Source: Neglectibacter sp. X58
GTDB taxonomy: Bacteria > Bacillota > Clostridia > Oscillospirales > Acutalibacteraceae
NCBI RefSeq assembly: GCF_009936035.1
Contig: NZ_QWEO01000030.1
Span: forward strand, 1 to 35,280
DNA: 35,280 bases
Reading direction: 5' to 3'
Shown here one piece after another: positions 23,199-31,154 of the stretch; position 1 is the first letter of the stretch; each line of letters starts with the position of its first letter. The notes under the pieces are model-generated. The model had not been told where the DNA came from. It ran no database searches and saw only the letters and a program-made list of their open reading frames with translations. The position numbers and the translations under genes were made by a program.

Positions 23199-23309
23199 AC
23201 TTCCACGCTTCGCTTTCCGCGCAGGGACTCTGGCGCTATTGGTACCTGTGCGGCCCGCAGTTGCAGGCGGATGAATGAAATGTAATAGCATATGACGAGA
23301 CTGTAATGG

Positions 23310-23366
23310 AAATCCCTCCTTTTATGTGGTATACTGTATGTAGAAACCATAAAAAGGGAGGGATTT
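23310..23366 (+). promoter_or_regulatory. promoter enclosed in an inverted repeat that covers the ribosome site
   Basis: -35-like TGGAAA (23307-23312), 17-bp spacer, -10 TATACT (23330-23335) with extended TGG. The left arm AAATCCCTCCTTTTATG (from 23310) is nearly the complement of the right arm (23346-23366), which contains the gene's GGGAGGG ribosome site. A transcript starting at this promoter (about 23342) lacks the left arm; a readthrough transcript from upstream contains both. Confidence 0.6.
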
Positions 23367-23368
23367 TT

Positions 23369-24172
23369 GTGAAAAGGTTTTGGACGGTTTTCGTGTGTTT
23401 GCTGGCTTTGGTGCTGTTAGGAGGACAGACGGCCTGTGCCTCCGGGGGCACTGGCGGCAGGAATTTGCTCTGCCTGGACGAGGCGGTTCATGTTTCCCTG
23501 CAAAGCGGCAGGACTTTTGCGGAGATAGACGATCCGGCAGTTCTTTCCCACCTACGGGAGATGTTTTACGCGCCGGTATATGAAAAAGACCAGTCCAGCG
23601 AGGGCTGGGTGGGATGGAGTTATGCCCTGACATGGTATGACAAAAAAGGGGAGCCAGTGGAGGAGATCGTGGTGCAGGGCGAGGGGTATGTCAATTATGA
23701 CGGATGGTTCCAGACCCTTTCAGGGGGAAGGCTTGACTTCCAGTATTTTGAAAAACTGCTGCTGCCCTTCCATGTGACAGAGGATTTGGGGGAACTTGTG
23801 AAAGCCATACGGGGCGAACGGCTCCTTGGGAAAGATTTCCTGGAGGAAAAGGAGCCGGATGCCTTTATGGTGGAAAAGGACGGCAGGCGGGCGGTGTTTA
23901 CCGACCCGGAAGTCGTCAGGCAGTCCATAGAAATGTTTGACGGGGTGCGGGTGCGCAGGGCCTGGGCCGATGGCACCCAGGAGCCTGAGGGCTTTTACGT
24001 CCTTACCTGGGGCGACAAAACAAACGCGCCGGACATGCCTGTGTTTGAATGGGGAGGCTTTTGGTACAGGCCGGGGGATCATATTTTCCGGCAATATGGC
24101 TATGCCTGCACCTTGGAGCGGGGCAGCGTGGATACGGCCTATCTGGACAGGCTGCTGGCAGAGGGGGAATAG
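23369..24172 (+). CDS. secreted protein of unknown function with an internal duplication
   Basis: 267 aa from a GTG start (GGGAGGG about 6 nt upstream). N-terminal signal segment (RFWTVFVCLLALVLLGG) ending in QTACASG, an imperfect lipobox, so a lipoprotein is possible but unsure. The mature part is two similar halves. Each begins with a D-P-x-V helix (DPAVLSHLREMF about 59-70; DPEVVRQSIEMF about 181-192), has a YALTW or YVLTW strand, and ends in FEKLL or LDRLL. Such duplicated small alpha/beta domains occur in many uncharacterised lipoproteins of Clostridia; I recognise no family function. It has its own promoter and lies between the sugar transporter and fba. Confidence 0.7.
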   Translation: MKRFWTVFVCLLALVLLGGQTACASGGTGGRNLLCLDEAVHVSLQSGRTFAEIDDPAVLSHLREMFYAPVYEKDQSSEGWVGWSYALTWYDKKGEPVEEIVVQGEGYVNYDGWFQTLSGGRLDFQYFEKLLLPFHVTEDLGELVKAIRGERLLGKDFLEEKEPDAFMVEKDGRRAVFTDPEVVRQSIEMFDGVRVRRAWADGTQEPEGFYVLTWGDKTNAPDMPVFEWGGFWYRPGDHIFRQYGYACTLERGSVDTAYLDRLLAEGE

Positions 24173-24214
24173 GAGAAAATTTCCGGAGAAACAGGCAATG
24201 TGCCCATTTTACGG

Positions 24215-24243
24215 TTGCAATTTCCTGCTTTAGAGGGTATAAT
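24215..24243 (+). promoter_or_regulatory. promoter of fba
   Basis: -35 TTGCAA (24215-24220), 17-bp spacer, perfect -10 TATAAT (24238-24243). Leader of about 78 nt. Confidence 0.8.
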
Positions 24244-24327
24244 CAATATATGGGTGAAAGCCTGCCTGTTTTTTCCTGTTCCACACCAGGGAAGCGGGCT
24301 AAAATAAATGCTATGGAGGAATTTCAT

Positions 24328-25194
24328 ATGAGTTTAGTTTCTGCCAAGGAAATGCTGCAAAAGGCAAAGGCCGGCAAGTATGCTGTGGGCCAGTTCAACA
24401 TCAACAACCTGGAGTGGACAAAGGCTGTCCTGCTGACTGCCCAGGAGTGCAATTCCCCTGTGATTCTCGGCGTGTCTGAGGGCGCGGGCAAGTACATGTG
24501 CGGCTATAACACAGTTGTGGGCATGGTAAAGGGCATGATGGAAACTTTGGGCATCACAGTGCCTGTGGCCCTGCACCTGGATCATGGCTCCTACGAGGGG
24601 GCGCTCAAGTGCATTGAGGCCGGGTTCTCCTCCGTTATGTTTGACGGCTCCCACTATCCCATTGACGAGAACATTGAAAAGACCAAGGAAATCATCCGCA
24701 TTGCCGGGGAGAAGGGCATTTCTGTGGAAGCTGAGGTTGGCTCTATCGGCGGCGAAGAGGACGGCGTTGTTGGCGGCGGCGAAGTGGCTGACCCTGACGA
24801 GTGCAAGATGATTGCCGACCTGGGCGTGGACATGCTGGCCGCAGGCATTGGCAACATCCATGGCGTATATCCTGAGAACTGGCAGGGCCTGAACTTTGAC
24901 GTGCTGGCCCAGATTCAGGAAAAGACCGGCACCATGCCCCTGGTGCTCCATGGCGGCACAGGTATTCCCGAGGAAATGGTGAAGAAGGCCATCTCCCTGG
25001 GCGTTTCCAAGGTGAACGTGAACACCGAGTGCCAGCTCTCCTTTGCCGCGGCTACCCGCAAGTATATCGAAGAAGGCAAGGACAAGCAGGGCAAGGGCTT
25101 TGATCCCCGCAAGTTGCTGACTCCCGGCACCGAGGCCATCAAGGCCACTGTGAAGGAAAAGATGGAGCTGTTCGGTTCTGTCGGCAAGGCTTAA
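24328..25194 (+). CDS. fba: class II fructose-1,6-bisphosphate aldolase
   Basis: 288 aa from the ATG at 24328 (GGAGGA 7 nt upstream). Zinc-dependent TIM barrel: the HLDHGS motif (catalytic Asp and zinc His), GFSSVMFDGSHYP, EAEVGSIGGEEDG, the zinc-ligand His in GIGNIHGVY, HGGTGIPEE with the third zinc His, and the phosphate-binding KVNVNTE. It splits fructose 1,6-bisphosphate into dihydroxyacetone phosphate and glyceraldehyde 3-phosphate in glycolysis. Length and motifs match the short class IIB (Fba, also GatY/KbaY) group; the EEDG(VV)GG stretch favours a true Fba. Codon use is strongly biased (AAG, GGC, GAG), as expected of a highly expressed gene. It has its own strong promoter. Confidence 0.95.
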   Translation: MSLVSAKEMLQKAKAGKYAVGQFNINNLEWTKAVLLTAQECNSPVILGVSEGAGKYMCGYNTVVGMVKGMMETLGITVPVALHLDHGSYEGALKCIEAGFSSVMFDGSHYPIDENIEKTKEIIRIAGEKGISVEAEVGSIGGEEDGVVGGGEVADPDECKMIADLGVDMLAAGIGNIHGVYPENWQGLNFDVLAQIQEKTGTMPLVLHGGTGIPEEMVKKAISLGVSKVNVNTECQLSFAAATRKYIEEGKDKQGKGFDPRKLLTPGTEAIKATVKEKMELFGSVGKA

Positions 25195-25288
25195 GGCAGT
25201 GTGGCAGGCGTTTAGCGCAGCAATGCGCTTGTGCAGTAATGCGCTTGTGCAGCGCCTGCTTGACGGGCTTTCATAAAATATAATACGC

Positions 25289-25320
25289 AAACGCCGCTTG
25301 CTGAAAGGCCAGCGGCGTTT
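25289..25320 (+). terminator. terminator between fba and the acetyltransferase gene
   Basis: AAACGCCGCT/AGCGGCGTTT, 10 bp perfect with a 12-nt loop, ending in TTT. It lies about 95 nt after the fba stop. Between them, AATGCGCTTGTGCAGT is repeated twice in tandem (about 25224-25253). Confidence 0.65.
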
Positions 25321-25345
25321 ATCCATATGGAAGGTGGGAAGGCCC

Positions 25346-25948
25346 ATGGAAAGGGACGAGGTGCGCATACGGGCGGCAAAGCCGGAGGACGCGGAAAGGT
25401 TGCTGGCGATTTACGCGCCTTATGTGGAGAAAACAGCTGTCACCTTTGAATATGACGTGCCAAGCGCGGAGGAATTCCGGGGGCGGATAGTGAGCGTGCT
25501 GGCCCGGTTTCCCTATCTGGCGGCGGAAAAGGATGGGGAGGTTTTAGGCTATGCTTATGCCGGACCGTTCCACAGCCGGGCAGCTTATGGCTGGGGCGTG
25601 GAAACCTCTATCTATGTGGATCCGGCGAGAAAACGCATGGGGCTGGGGGGCAAGCTCCACAGGGCACTGGAAAACGTTTTGCGGGAACAGGGATTCCTCA
25701 ACATGAATGCCTGCATTGCGGTGCCGGAAAAGGACGATGAATATTTAACCCGCAACAGCGTGGAGTTTCACAGGCATTTGGGTTACCGGATGGTGGGGGA
25801 GTTCAGCCAGGCTGGTTATAAATTTGGGCGGTGGTATAACATGGCGTGGATGGAAAAGCACATCGGCCCTCATGGCCCGGGGCCAAAGCCGCCGGTGGGC
25901 TTTGCGGAAGTGCGGGAGCGCGTGAAAGAAAAATATCATATTGGCTAA
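25346..25948 (+). CDS. GNAT N-acetyltransferase, phosphinothricin acetyltransferase-like
   Basis: 200 aa from the ATG at 25346 (GGAAGG close upstream). GNAT fold of the Pat subgroup: IRAAKPEDAERLLAIYAPYV, then TFEYDVPSAEEF, the acetyl-CoA strand with WGVETSIYVDPARKRMGLGGKLH and the C-terminal SVEFHRHLGYRMVGEF plus GRWYNMAWMEK. It would acetylate a small amine with acetyl-CoA; many such genes act on amino-acid analogues such as methionine sulfoximine. The tail after about 175 (HGPGPKPPVGFAEV) is longer than in most Pat proteins. It is 12 nt before manA and probably co-transcribed. Confidence 0.85.
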   Translation: MERDEVRIRAAKPEDAERLLAIYAPYVEKTAVTFEYDVPSAEEFRGRIVSVLARFPYLAAEKDGEVLGYAYAGPFHSRAAYGWGVETSIYVDPARKRMGLGGKLHRALENVLREQGFLNMNACIAVPEKDDEYLTRNSVEFHRHLGYRMVGEFSQAGYKFGRWYNMAWMEKHIGPHGPGPKPPVGFAEVRERVKEKYHIG

Positions 25949-25960
25949 GGGGGAATACCC

Positions 25961-26926
25961 ATGAAAATTGAAAAGCTGGAGCCGGCCTTTAAGGATTACC
26001 TGTGGGGCGGGGTAAAGCTGCGGGAGGTCTACGGAAAAAAGTGCGCGTATGAGAAGGTGGCGGAAAGCTGGGAGCTTTCCACCCACCCCGCTGGTCAGAG
26101 CACCATTTGCGGCGGCGAATTTGACGGGATGACGCTGGGGGCGTATCTGAAAAAGGCAGGCCCGGCGGCTTTGGGGGCAAACTGCGGGAAATTTGAGCAG
26201 TTCCCGGTGCTTATCAAATTTATCGACGCGAAAGAGCCGCTGTCCATTCAGGTGCATCCCAGCGATGCATATGCCCTGGAGGCGGAGGGTGAATACGGCA
26301 AGACGGAAATGTGGTATGTGATGGACTGCGAGCCAGGGGCTTCTTTATATTTTGGGGTGAACCGGGAGGTGAGCCGGGAGGAATTTGCCCAGAGGATTGA
26401 GGACAACACCCTGCTGGAAGTGCTGAACAAGGTGGACGTACACCCGGGAGACGTGTTTTTTATTGAATCCGGCACCATCCACGCCATTGGCGGGGGTATC
26501 CTGATTTGCGAAATCCAGCAGAACTCGAACTGCACCTACCGGGTGTATGATTACGGGCGCTTGGGCGCTGACGGCAAGCCCCGGGAGCTGCATGTGGAAA
26601 AGGCCTTGGCGGTGTCAAAGCTTACTCCCTCGGATACGCGGGACAAGCAGGGAGAAGAGGAAGCTGTTCCAGGCGGCTGGATGAAGAGCCTTGCCTCCTG
26701 CACGTACTTCACTACCCGCCGCTGCCGGGTGGAGGGGGAGGTTCTCCTGCCTTTAGACGGCGGCAGCTTTGCTTCCCTGGTGGTGACGGAAGGGAAGGGC
26801 AGTGCTTCCTGCCGGGAAAATACGGTGGGCTTTGTCCCTGGAGACAGCCTGTTCGTGCCTGCAAACGCAGGGGAAGTCCGGGTGAAGGGAACCTGCACGC
26901 TGGTGGTCACCACAGTGGGGGCCTGA
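25961..26926 (+). CDS. manA: mannose-6-phosphate isomerase, class I
   Basis: 321 aa. Cupin-type zinc enzyme: DYLWGGVKLREVYG start, the ESWELSTHPAG block, zinc ligands in KEPLSIQVHPSD (Gln and His), the Glu/His of GKTEMWYVMD and FIESGTIHAIGGG, and the NSNCTYRVYDYGR strand. It interconverts mannose 6-phosphate and fructose 6-phosphate, feeding mannose from glycans into glycolysis or supplying it for wall polysaccharide. Length fits the short Firmicutes form. The ATG has AAGGGGG at about 9 nt. Right after the stop the sequence turns into a truncated conjugation gene on the other strand. Confidence 0.95.
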   Translation: MKIEKLEPAFKDYLWGGVKLREVYGKKCAYEKVAESWELSTHPAGQSTICGGEFDGMTLGAYLKKAGPAALGANCGKFEQFPVLIKFIDAKEPLSIQVHPSDAYALEAEGEYGKTEMWYVMDCEPGASLYFGVNREVSREEFAQRIEDNTLLEVLNKVDVHPGDVFFIESGTIHAIGGGILICEIQQNSNCTYRVYDYGRLGADGKPRELHVEKALAVSKLTPSDTRDKQGEEEAVPGGWMKSLASCTYFTTRRCRVEGEVLLPLDGGSFASLVVTEGKGSASCRENTVGFVPGDSLFVPANAGEVRVKGTCTLVVTTVGA

Positions 26927-26929
26927 GCA

Positions 26930-27349
26930 AGCCTTCCTTTTGTACAAATCTGTGTATTTATTTACAAGATGCAGGCGGGTGAACCCGTCGCTCCTAGTGG
27001 GGTTGCGTAGGTCTATGATTGAAATTTTATAACCATAGCGGTTCTTTGCAATATTTGAATGGTTATGAAAAATATTATCATTTGTGTCCGTCGAGACAAA
27101 TGACATTCCAGAGGTCAGAGCGTATTCGATGCACGGATAGAGCCAATGCGCAGTCTTGCCCACGCCTGCTGCCCCAATCATCATGGCGTGGACATCGCTC
27201 GTGTCCACCAGCGCAGCCGTGCCTGTCTTCTGTTGTTCTATGTCCTTCTGAATAATCTTGGCTTCGGCAGGCTCCCGGTGGAATCCGGGAATCTGCTTCA
27301 TAAAGTTTTCGCAGGCTTGATCGATCACGTTGTTTGTAAAGTTCAACAC
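26930..27349 (-). pseudogene. VirD4/TraG coupling-protein fragment
   Basis: The first 139 codons of a type IV coupling protein as found in Tn1549-like conjugative elements. They start at a GTG with AAAGGAGG 9 nt upstream. Walker A reads GAAGVGKTAH (about 59-68), followed by TSGMSFVSTDTNDNIF and YGYKISIIDLRNPTRSDG. Similarity stops at KYTDLYK, next to the manA stop codon, so several hundred C-terminal residues are missing. The reading then runs antisense through manA and that part is meaningless. It is a relic of an integrated conjugative element, inserted or deleted up to manA. Confidence 0.85.
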
Positions 27350-27387
27350 CTTGTCATGCCTCCTTTCAAATTTTCTCTGGGAAATGC

Positions 27388-27423
27388 GAGAAGGCTCACA
27401 AGTTTTTTCCTGTGAGCCTTCTC
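27388..27423 (-). terminator. perfect 13-bp hairpin upstream of the virD4 fragment
   Basis: GAGAAGGCTCACA/TGTGAGCCTTCTC with loop AGTTTTTTCC. It lies 30 nt before the virD4 ribosome site and could attenuate transcription of that gene. Confidence 0.65.
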
Positions 27424-27433
27424 AAAAATTTCT

Positions 27434-27499
27434 TCAGTTTTTTCGTCGCTGTGCTTTTTTGTACCACGCCGGTTCAAGTCCTAAAAATCGGAGTGGCAT
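27434..27499 (-). CDS. possible 21-residue ORF in the conjugative relic
   Basis: Reads MPLRFLGLEPAWYKKAQRRK plus one Asn, rich in basic residues, ending 11 nt before the hairpin at 27388-27423. No clear ribosome site. It could be the tail of a larger lost gene or a small leader peptide. The surrounding 27500-27641 is AT-rich; a plus-strand reading (VDIKKDIFAKSAYISELSQI...) ends at 27653 but has no start signal. Confidence 0.25.
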   Translation of the reverse strand: MPLRFLGLEPAWYKKAQRRKN

Positions 27500-27641
27500 C
27501 TTTTTTGTCGGTCATTTATGTGAGGTGGATATAAAAAAAGATATTTTTGCCAAATCGGCGTATATATCTGAACTCTCTCAAATATATCCTGAGAAAAATC
27601 CACTTCTTAACCGTAAAATACACGGTGCCATATGGGATAAT

Positions 27642-27842
27642 TTATTCTCTTAGTCCCGGCACGGCCATATAAATGTTTATTGAGAAGTGCGGGAAAAGTT
27701 TGAAAATCAGCACGCCTGCTTCAATGAATTTATCTACCATCTGGCACACCTGGGAGATGTCGGTAGCGCCGTCCTCATTGGTGGGCAGACGCATCAGTCC
27801 GAAGCCCAGCTTGAAGGTGTCTTTTCCCAAATATTCTGACAT
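27642..27842 (-). pseudogene. aldo/keto reductase N-terminal fragment
   Basis: Begins at an ATG with CAGGAG 8 nt upstream and reads SEYLGKDTFKLGFGLMRLP and then ISQVCQMVDKFIEAGV. This is the first beta strand and helix of an aldo/keto reductase. After EAGV the expected TYFDTAY is replaced by unrelated residues and a stop. The remaining 300 or so residues are absent. It follows the broken metallo-hydrolase gene by 19 nt, so it was once the third gene of that operon. Confidence 0.8.
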
Positions 27843-27861
27843 GATAGTTTCTCCTGTTCTG

Positions 27862-28742
27862 TCATTTGTATTCTTCTGGTACGTTTGTATTGCGCAGATA
27901 TTCCTTGAAAAAGTAGAGCCTTGTGTTTCCCTGCTGGGCGTAGCTGCGCTTACCCATACCCACATCATCCTCATCGAAGATGGGCAGCTCCCCTGCCAAG
28001 GCCACTTCACCCACATCCCGCATACGATACAGGATATCTGGGGACATGGTGACCTGTTTGTACAAAGGCATGGGGTGGCCGCCGATAATACGGTCAAACT
28101 CGTCAATATGAGCAATTACGTTGTTTATGCCCCACAGCTCCATTTCCAGCGAAACGATGGTGGGCGGATTGGTGGGGTTATTGGCAGGGCCGATGTGTTC
28201 GCCGATACTATCCCCTCCGTAACAGACCCGGGCCAGATCATCTACAAAAACCATATGCCCCTTGCTGTGGATAGGGCAGTGGTAAGCCGTTACGGTGCGC
28301 CTGCCCAGCTCAAAGCGGTGGCCGTCGCCGATGGGGTGGAGTGCGGGCATTTTCTCCCAGGCCAGTATCTTTTTCTGCTGGATGAAACAGTTGTTGGTTC
28401 CGTCACCTTCATCAATGAAACTGTTATAAAAATCCAGGAAACCCTGTATAAATTCACCCGTGATCCCGCGAATGGTTTCCAATTCCCGCTCCGGGGCAAA
28501 ACCTCATCAAACTGGCAGATGCCGCCAATGTGGTCGCCGTGTTCGTGGGTGAGGGCCACGGTGATGGGCAGGTCTGTCAGCTCCTCGCCTATAGTGCGGA
28601 TGTTGCAATTGCCGATGCCGGTGTCCAGCAGCAGCGCCCGCTCTGTTCCCACAATGAGCAACGGGGCCTGCATCCCCATGCAGTTGATGGAGTACACGCC
28701 ATAGCCCAGTTCTGTTACCGTTGGTTTGGTTGTCAGTTTCAT
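27862..28742 (-). pseudogene. metallo-beta-lactamase-fold hydrolase, frameshifted
   Basis: Two overlapping frames together give one MBL-fold protein of about 290 aa. The first runs from the ATG at 28742 (CAGGAG 6 nt upstream) and contains THEHGDHIGG, the metal-binding HxHxDH motif. It derails after CQFDEV. The second frame continues with PERELETIRGITGEF and carries the later metal ligands, HCPIHSKGH and GGDS, to EEYK. The break falls at a run of four A (28498-28501 on the plus strand); one extra base there would restore the frame. It could be real decay or a sequencing error. Confidence 0.82.
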
Positions 28743-28744
28743 AG

Positions 28745-29878
28745 TCATCTCCTGGTGGGGAAGGAAGAACCAGCCTCAAACTTTGCTGCCACATCCTCTT
28801 TCAAATGCTGCCGGATGGGCAGGTGCTGGGGGCAGGCTTTCTCGCACTGGCCGCAGCCAATGCAGTCGCCGGCTTTGCCATGCTTGAGGGAGATGTTGTT
28901 GTAATACACGGCCTGGCTGGAAAAGCTGCCCGCAGTGCGGAACACACTGTTGAACAGCGCAAAATATTGGGGGATAGCGATGTCCTTGGGGCAGTCGTGG
29001 GTGCAGTAGGCACAGCCCGTACACTGGATGGGCGTGTTCTTCTCGATAATCTTGGTGACTTGGTCGATGATCGTCTGCTCCTCGGCGGTGATTGACTCAA
29101 AGTTTGCAAAGGTAGCGGTGTTGTCCTCTACCTGCTCCATGCTGTTCATGCCGGAGAGCACCCGGGTCACGCCCTCCTGGCTGGCGGCAAAGCGCAGCGC
29201 CCAGGATGCGTTAGAAGCGTTAAGCCGCTTGGATTTCAGCAGGGCCTCGGCCTCCTCCGGCAGATTCACCAGCGTGCCGCCCTTGCATGGCTCCATCACG
29301 GTGACGGGCTTGCCGTACTTCTTGGCGATCTCCAGGCACCTGCGGGCCTGCACGTTAGGCTGCTCCCAGTCCACATAGTTCACCTGCAGCTGGAGAAAGT
29401 CCAGGCCCTCGCCGTACTGGGACAAAATTTCATCCAGCAGCTCGGGCATATCGTGGAAGGACATACCCACCTGCCGGATTTTCCCCTCCGCCTTTTTCTT
29501 CGCCACAAAGCCGAAAGCGTCGTATTTTTTGCACTTTTCATAGACGTTGGTGCCCATGTTGTGCAGGAGATAGTAATCGAAATACTCCACACCACAGTGT
29601 TCCATCTGCTCGTTGAAGATGCGCTCCAAATCCTCGTAATCCTTGAAATCCCGCAGGGGGAGCTTCGTCACCAGATGGAAGCTGTCCCGGGGGGGGCGCT
29701 CCACCAGGGCCTTACGCACGGCTTCCTCGGCGTGGTAGCCGTGGTAGGTGTAGGCGGTGTCGAAATAGGTAAAGCCCTTGGCAAGGAAAGCGTCAAACAG
29801 CGAATGGATCTTGTCGTAATCAAAAGAGTCCGGCTTATCCGCTTCCAGTACAGGTGTAGCTTTGCGAAAAAACCGCAA
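28745..29878 (-). pseudogene. aldo/keto reductase with C-terminal 4Fe-4S clusters, N-terminus lost
   Basis: 377 codons open. AKR barrel from FDAFLAKGFTYFDTAYTYHG through VTKLPL, DYYLLHNM, GKIRQVGMSFHD and PVTVMEPCKGG. A ferredoxin-like tail follows with CTGCAYCTHDCP and CIGCGQCEKACP (two 4Fe-4S sites). The usual opening (LGFGxMRLP with the first strand) is missing: the frame begins at a TTG with no ribosome site, and only about 12 unrelated residues precede the ADKPDSFDYDKI helix. So it looks truncated by a recombination event just left of the hairpin at 29907. Substrate unknown; such enzymes reduce carbonyls and may pair with ferredoxin. The stop overlaps the hydrolase region by 4 nt. Confidence 0.75.
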
Positions 29879-29898
29879 AAAAATTTCAAATTATCTGC

Positions 29899-29947
29899 AA
29901 AAAAAGAAGAGCGCTTAAATGGTAAAATAAACCGTTTAAGCGCTCTT
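29899..29947 (-). terminator. terminator after the XRE regulator gene
   Basis: AAGAGCGCTTAAA and its complement form at least 13 bp (about 17 with one mismatch; 29907-29923 with 29931-29947), followed on the minus strand by CTTTTTTTGC. Marks the left boundary of the prophage transcript. Confidence 0.88.
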
Positions 29948-29959
29948 ACTTTTTAGAAA

Positions 29960-30229
29960 TCAGCTTGGCTTTTTCCTGCGGTTTCCGTGTTCCTCAAGGA
30001 TAAGATTTTCCCCTGTCCGGGGCTGCTGGTTCGGTATGTATTCCAGCAGCTCAGGCAGGGTGCAGCCCAAAGCCTCACAGATTTTGTCCAGGTGTTCGAA
30101 GCTTACCCGCTCGGCTACTTCTTGATATAAATCGCTGATAGTACCGGGCCGGATGCCTGTTTCCCTGGACAATTTGGCTTGTGTCCACCGGCGTTCGCCG
30201 AGGATTCTGGATAGATGAATTTTAATCAT
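29960..30229 (-). CDS. XRE-family helix-turn-helix regulator
   Basis: 89 aa, ATG with AAAGGGG 8 nt upstream. Cro/C1 type HTH in residues about 5-65: LSRILGERRWTQAKLSRETGIRPGTISDLY followed by the FEHLDKICEALGCTLPELLEYIP helices, then a basic tail. A DNA-binding regulator of the YozG/HTH_26 kind, common in phages and mobile elements. It is the last gene of the leftward prophage block. It may have its own promoter, since a TATACT lies about 35 nt upstream, with a TTGTAAGGTT inverted repeat further up. Confidence 0.85.
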   Translation of the reverse strand: MIKIHLSRILGERRWTQAKLSRETGIRPGTISDLYQEVAERVSFEHLDKICEALGCTLPELLEYIPNQQPRTGENLILEEHGNRRKKPS

Positions 30230-30284
30230 CTTTCATGCCCCTTTATTGGGCATTTTACCAGAAAGAGTATAATTTGTCCGCACT

Positions 30285-30321
30285 TTGTAAGGTTGTGACA
30301 AATATCGTAAGAACCTTACAA
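30285..30321. promoter_or_regulatory. TTGTAAGGTT / AACCTTACAA inverted repeat
   Basis: Perfect 10-bp arms separated by 17 bp, in the 98-bp gap between dam and the XRE gene. It could be a regulator site for the XRE promoter or a weak terminator after dam. No T-run. Confidence 0.45.
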
Positions 30322-30327
30322 TATCTG

Positions 30328-31086
30328 TTAGAAGTTACGGATAATCACTTCCGCATACTGCTTTTTATTTTCCCCGCTGCCAGACAGGTTTTCCTTGCGC
30401 TCTACCCTCTCGATGGTATAGCCTTTATACAATTCCCGCACCTGGGGGCAGTCATTGTAAGAGAGGATAAAACGGCCCTTAAGAGGCTCCAGGGCGGCTC
30501 TTAAACGCTGGTGGTCATCCGGGATAAAGGGGCTGTCATAGTACCCCTCAGCGCCAATATAGGGCGGGTCAAGGTAGAACAGCGCACCCTTGCGGTCATA
30601 CACCCGGATAAGGTCTGCGAAGTCCTTGTGCTCTATGTTTACACCCTGTAGGCGCTTGAATGCTTGGGACAAGCGGGGGATTACATTGGAGACATTCTTC
30701 CTGTCCGTTGCATAGTCCTCGCCAGCCTTGCCAAAGCTGATTTTTACCCGGTACAAAAACCGGGCGGCCCGCTGGATGTCTGTAAGCCCCCGCATATTGG
30801 CCTGGGCCACATAGTCAAAGAACTGCTCCCGCGAGGAAAGCAGCCAGTCAAATTCCCGCTGCAGCTCCCCACAGTGGTACTTTACACAACGAAACAGGTT
30901 CACCAGATCACCGTTGATATCGTTATAGACCTCCAGCTGGCCCGCCTGTTTTTCCTTGGCGAAAAGCACCCAGGCCGCGCCGCCGAATACCTCAATATAC
31001 CGCTCCACCTTGTCCGTGGGGAAGCGCTCCAAAATGGCCTTGCGCAGGATACGCTTGCCGCCAATCCAACCCATAAAGCTGTCCAT
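30328..31086 (-). CDS. DNA adenine methylase (D12 class)
   Basis: 252 aa from the ATG at 31086 (MDSFMGWIGGK, as in phage Dam proteins); an ATG at 31098 and a TTG at 31143 are possible. SAM motif MGWIGGKR near the start, EVFGGAAWVLFAKE, and the catalytic DPPYIG at about 173-178; also the NDINGDLVNLFR block. It methylates the N6 of adenine, probably GATC. In phages this protects DNA from restriction or marks late DNA. It follows the endolysin gene and ends the lysis operon before the XRE gene. No restriction enzyme accompanies it. Confidence 0.9.
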   Translation of the reverse strand: MDSFMGWIGGKRILRKAILERFPTDKVERYIEVFGGAAWVLFAKEKQAGQLEVYNDINGDLVNLFRCVKYHCGELQREFDWLLSSREQFFDYVAQANMRGLTDIQRAARFLYRVKISFGKAGEDYATDRKNVSNVIPRLSQAFKRLQGVNIEHKDFADLIRVYDRKGALFYLDPPYIGAEGYYDSPFIPDDHQRLRAALEPLKGRFILSYNDCPQVRELYKGYTIERVERKENLSGSGENKKQYAEVIIRNF

Positions 31087-31154
31087 ATCATAGTCCATCC
31101 CTTCATAAAAATTAAGGGGCAGAATCCTCGGACGGACTACCAAAGGGCAGCAGG

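Noticed and set aside
25260-25284. Promoter for the acetyltransferase gene (TTGACG and TATAAT)
   Set aside because: Spacer is only 13 bp, too short for sigma-A.
27330-27653. 107-codon plus-strand ORF in the conjugative relic
   Set aside because: Runs through hairpins and the antisense of virD4; only its last 42 residues look protein-like and they have no start signal.
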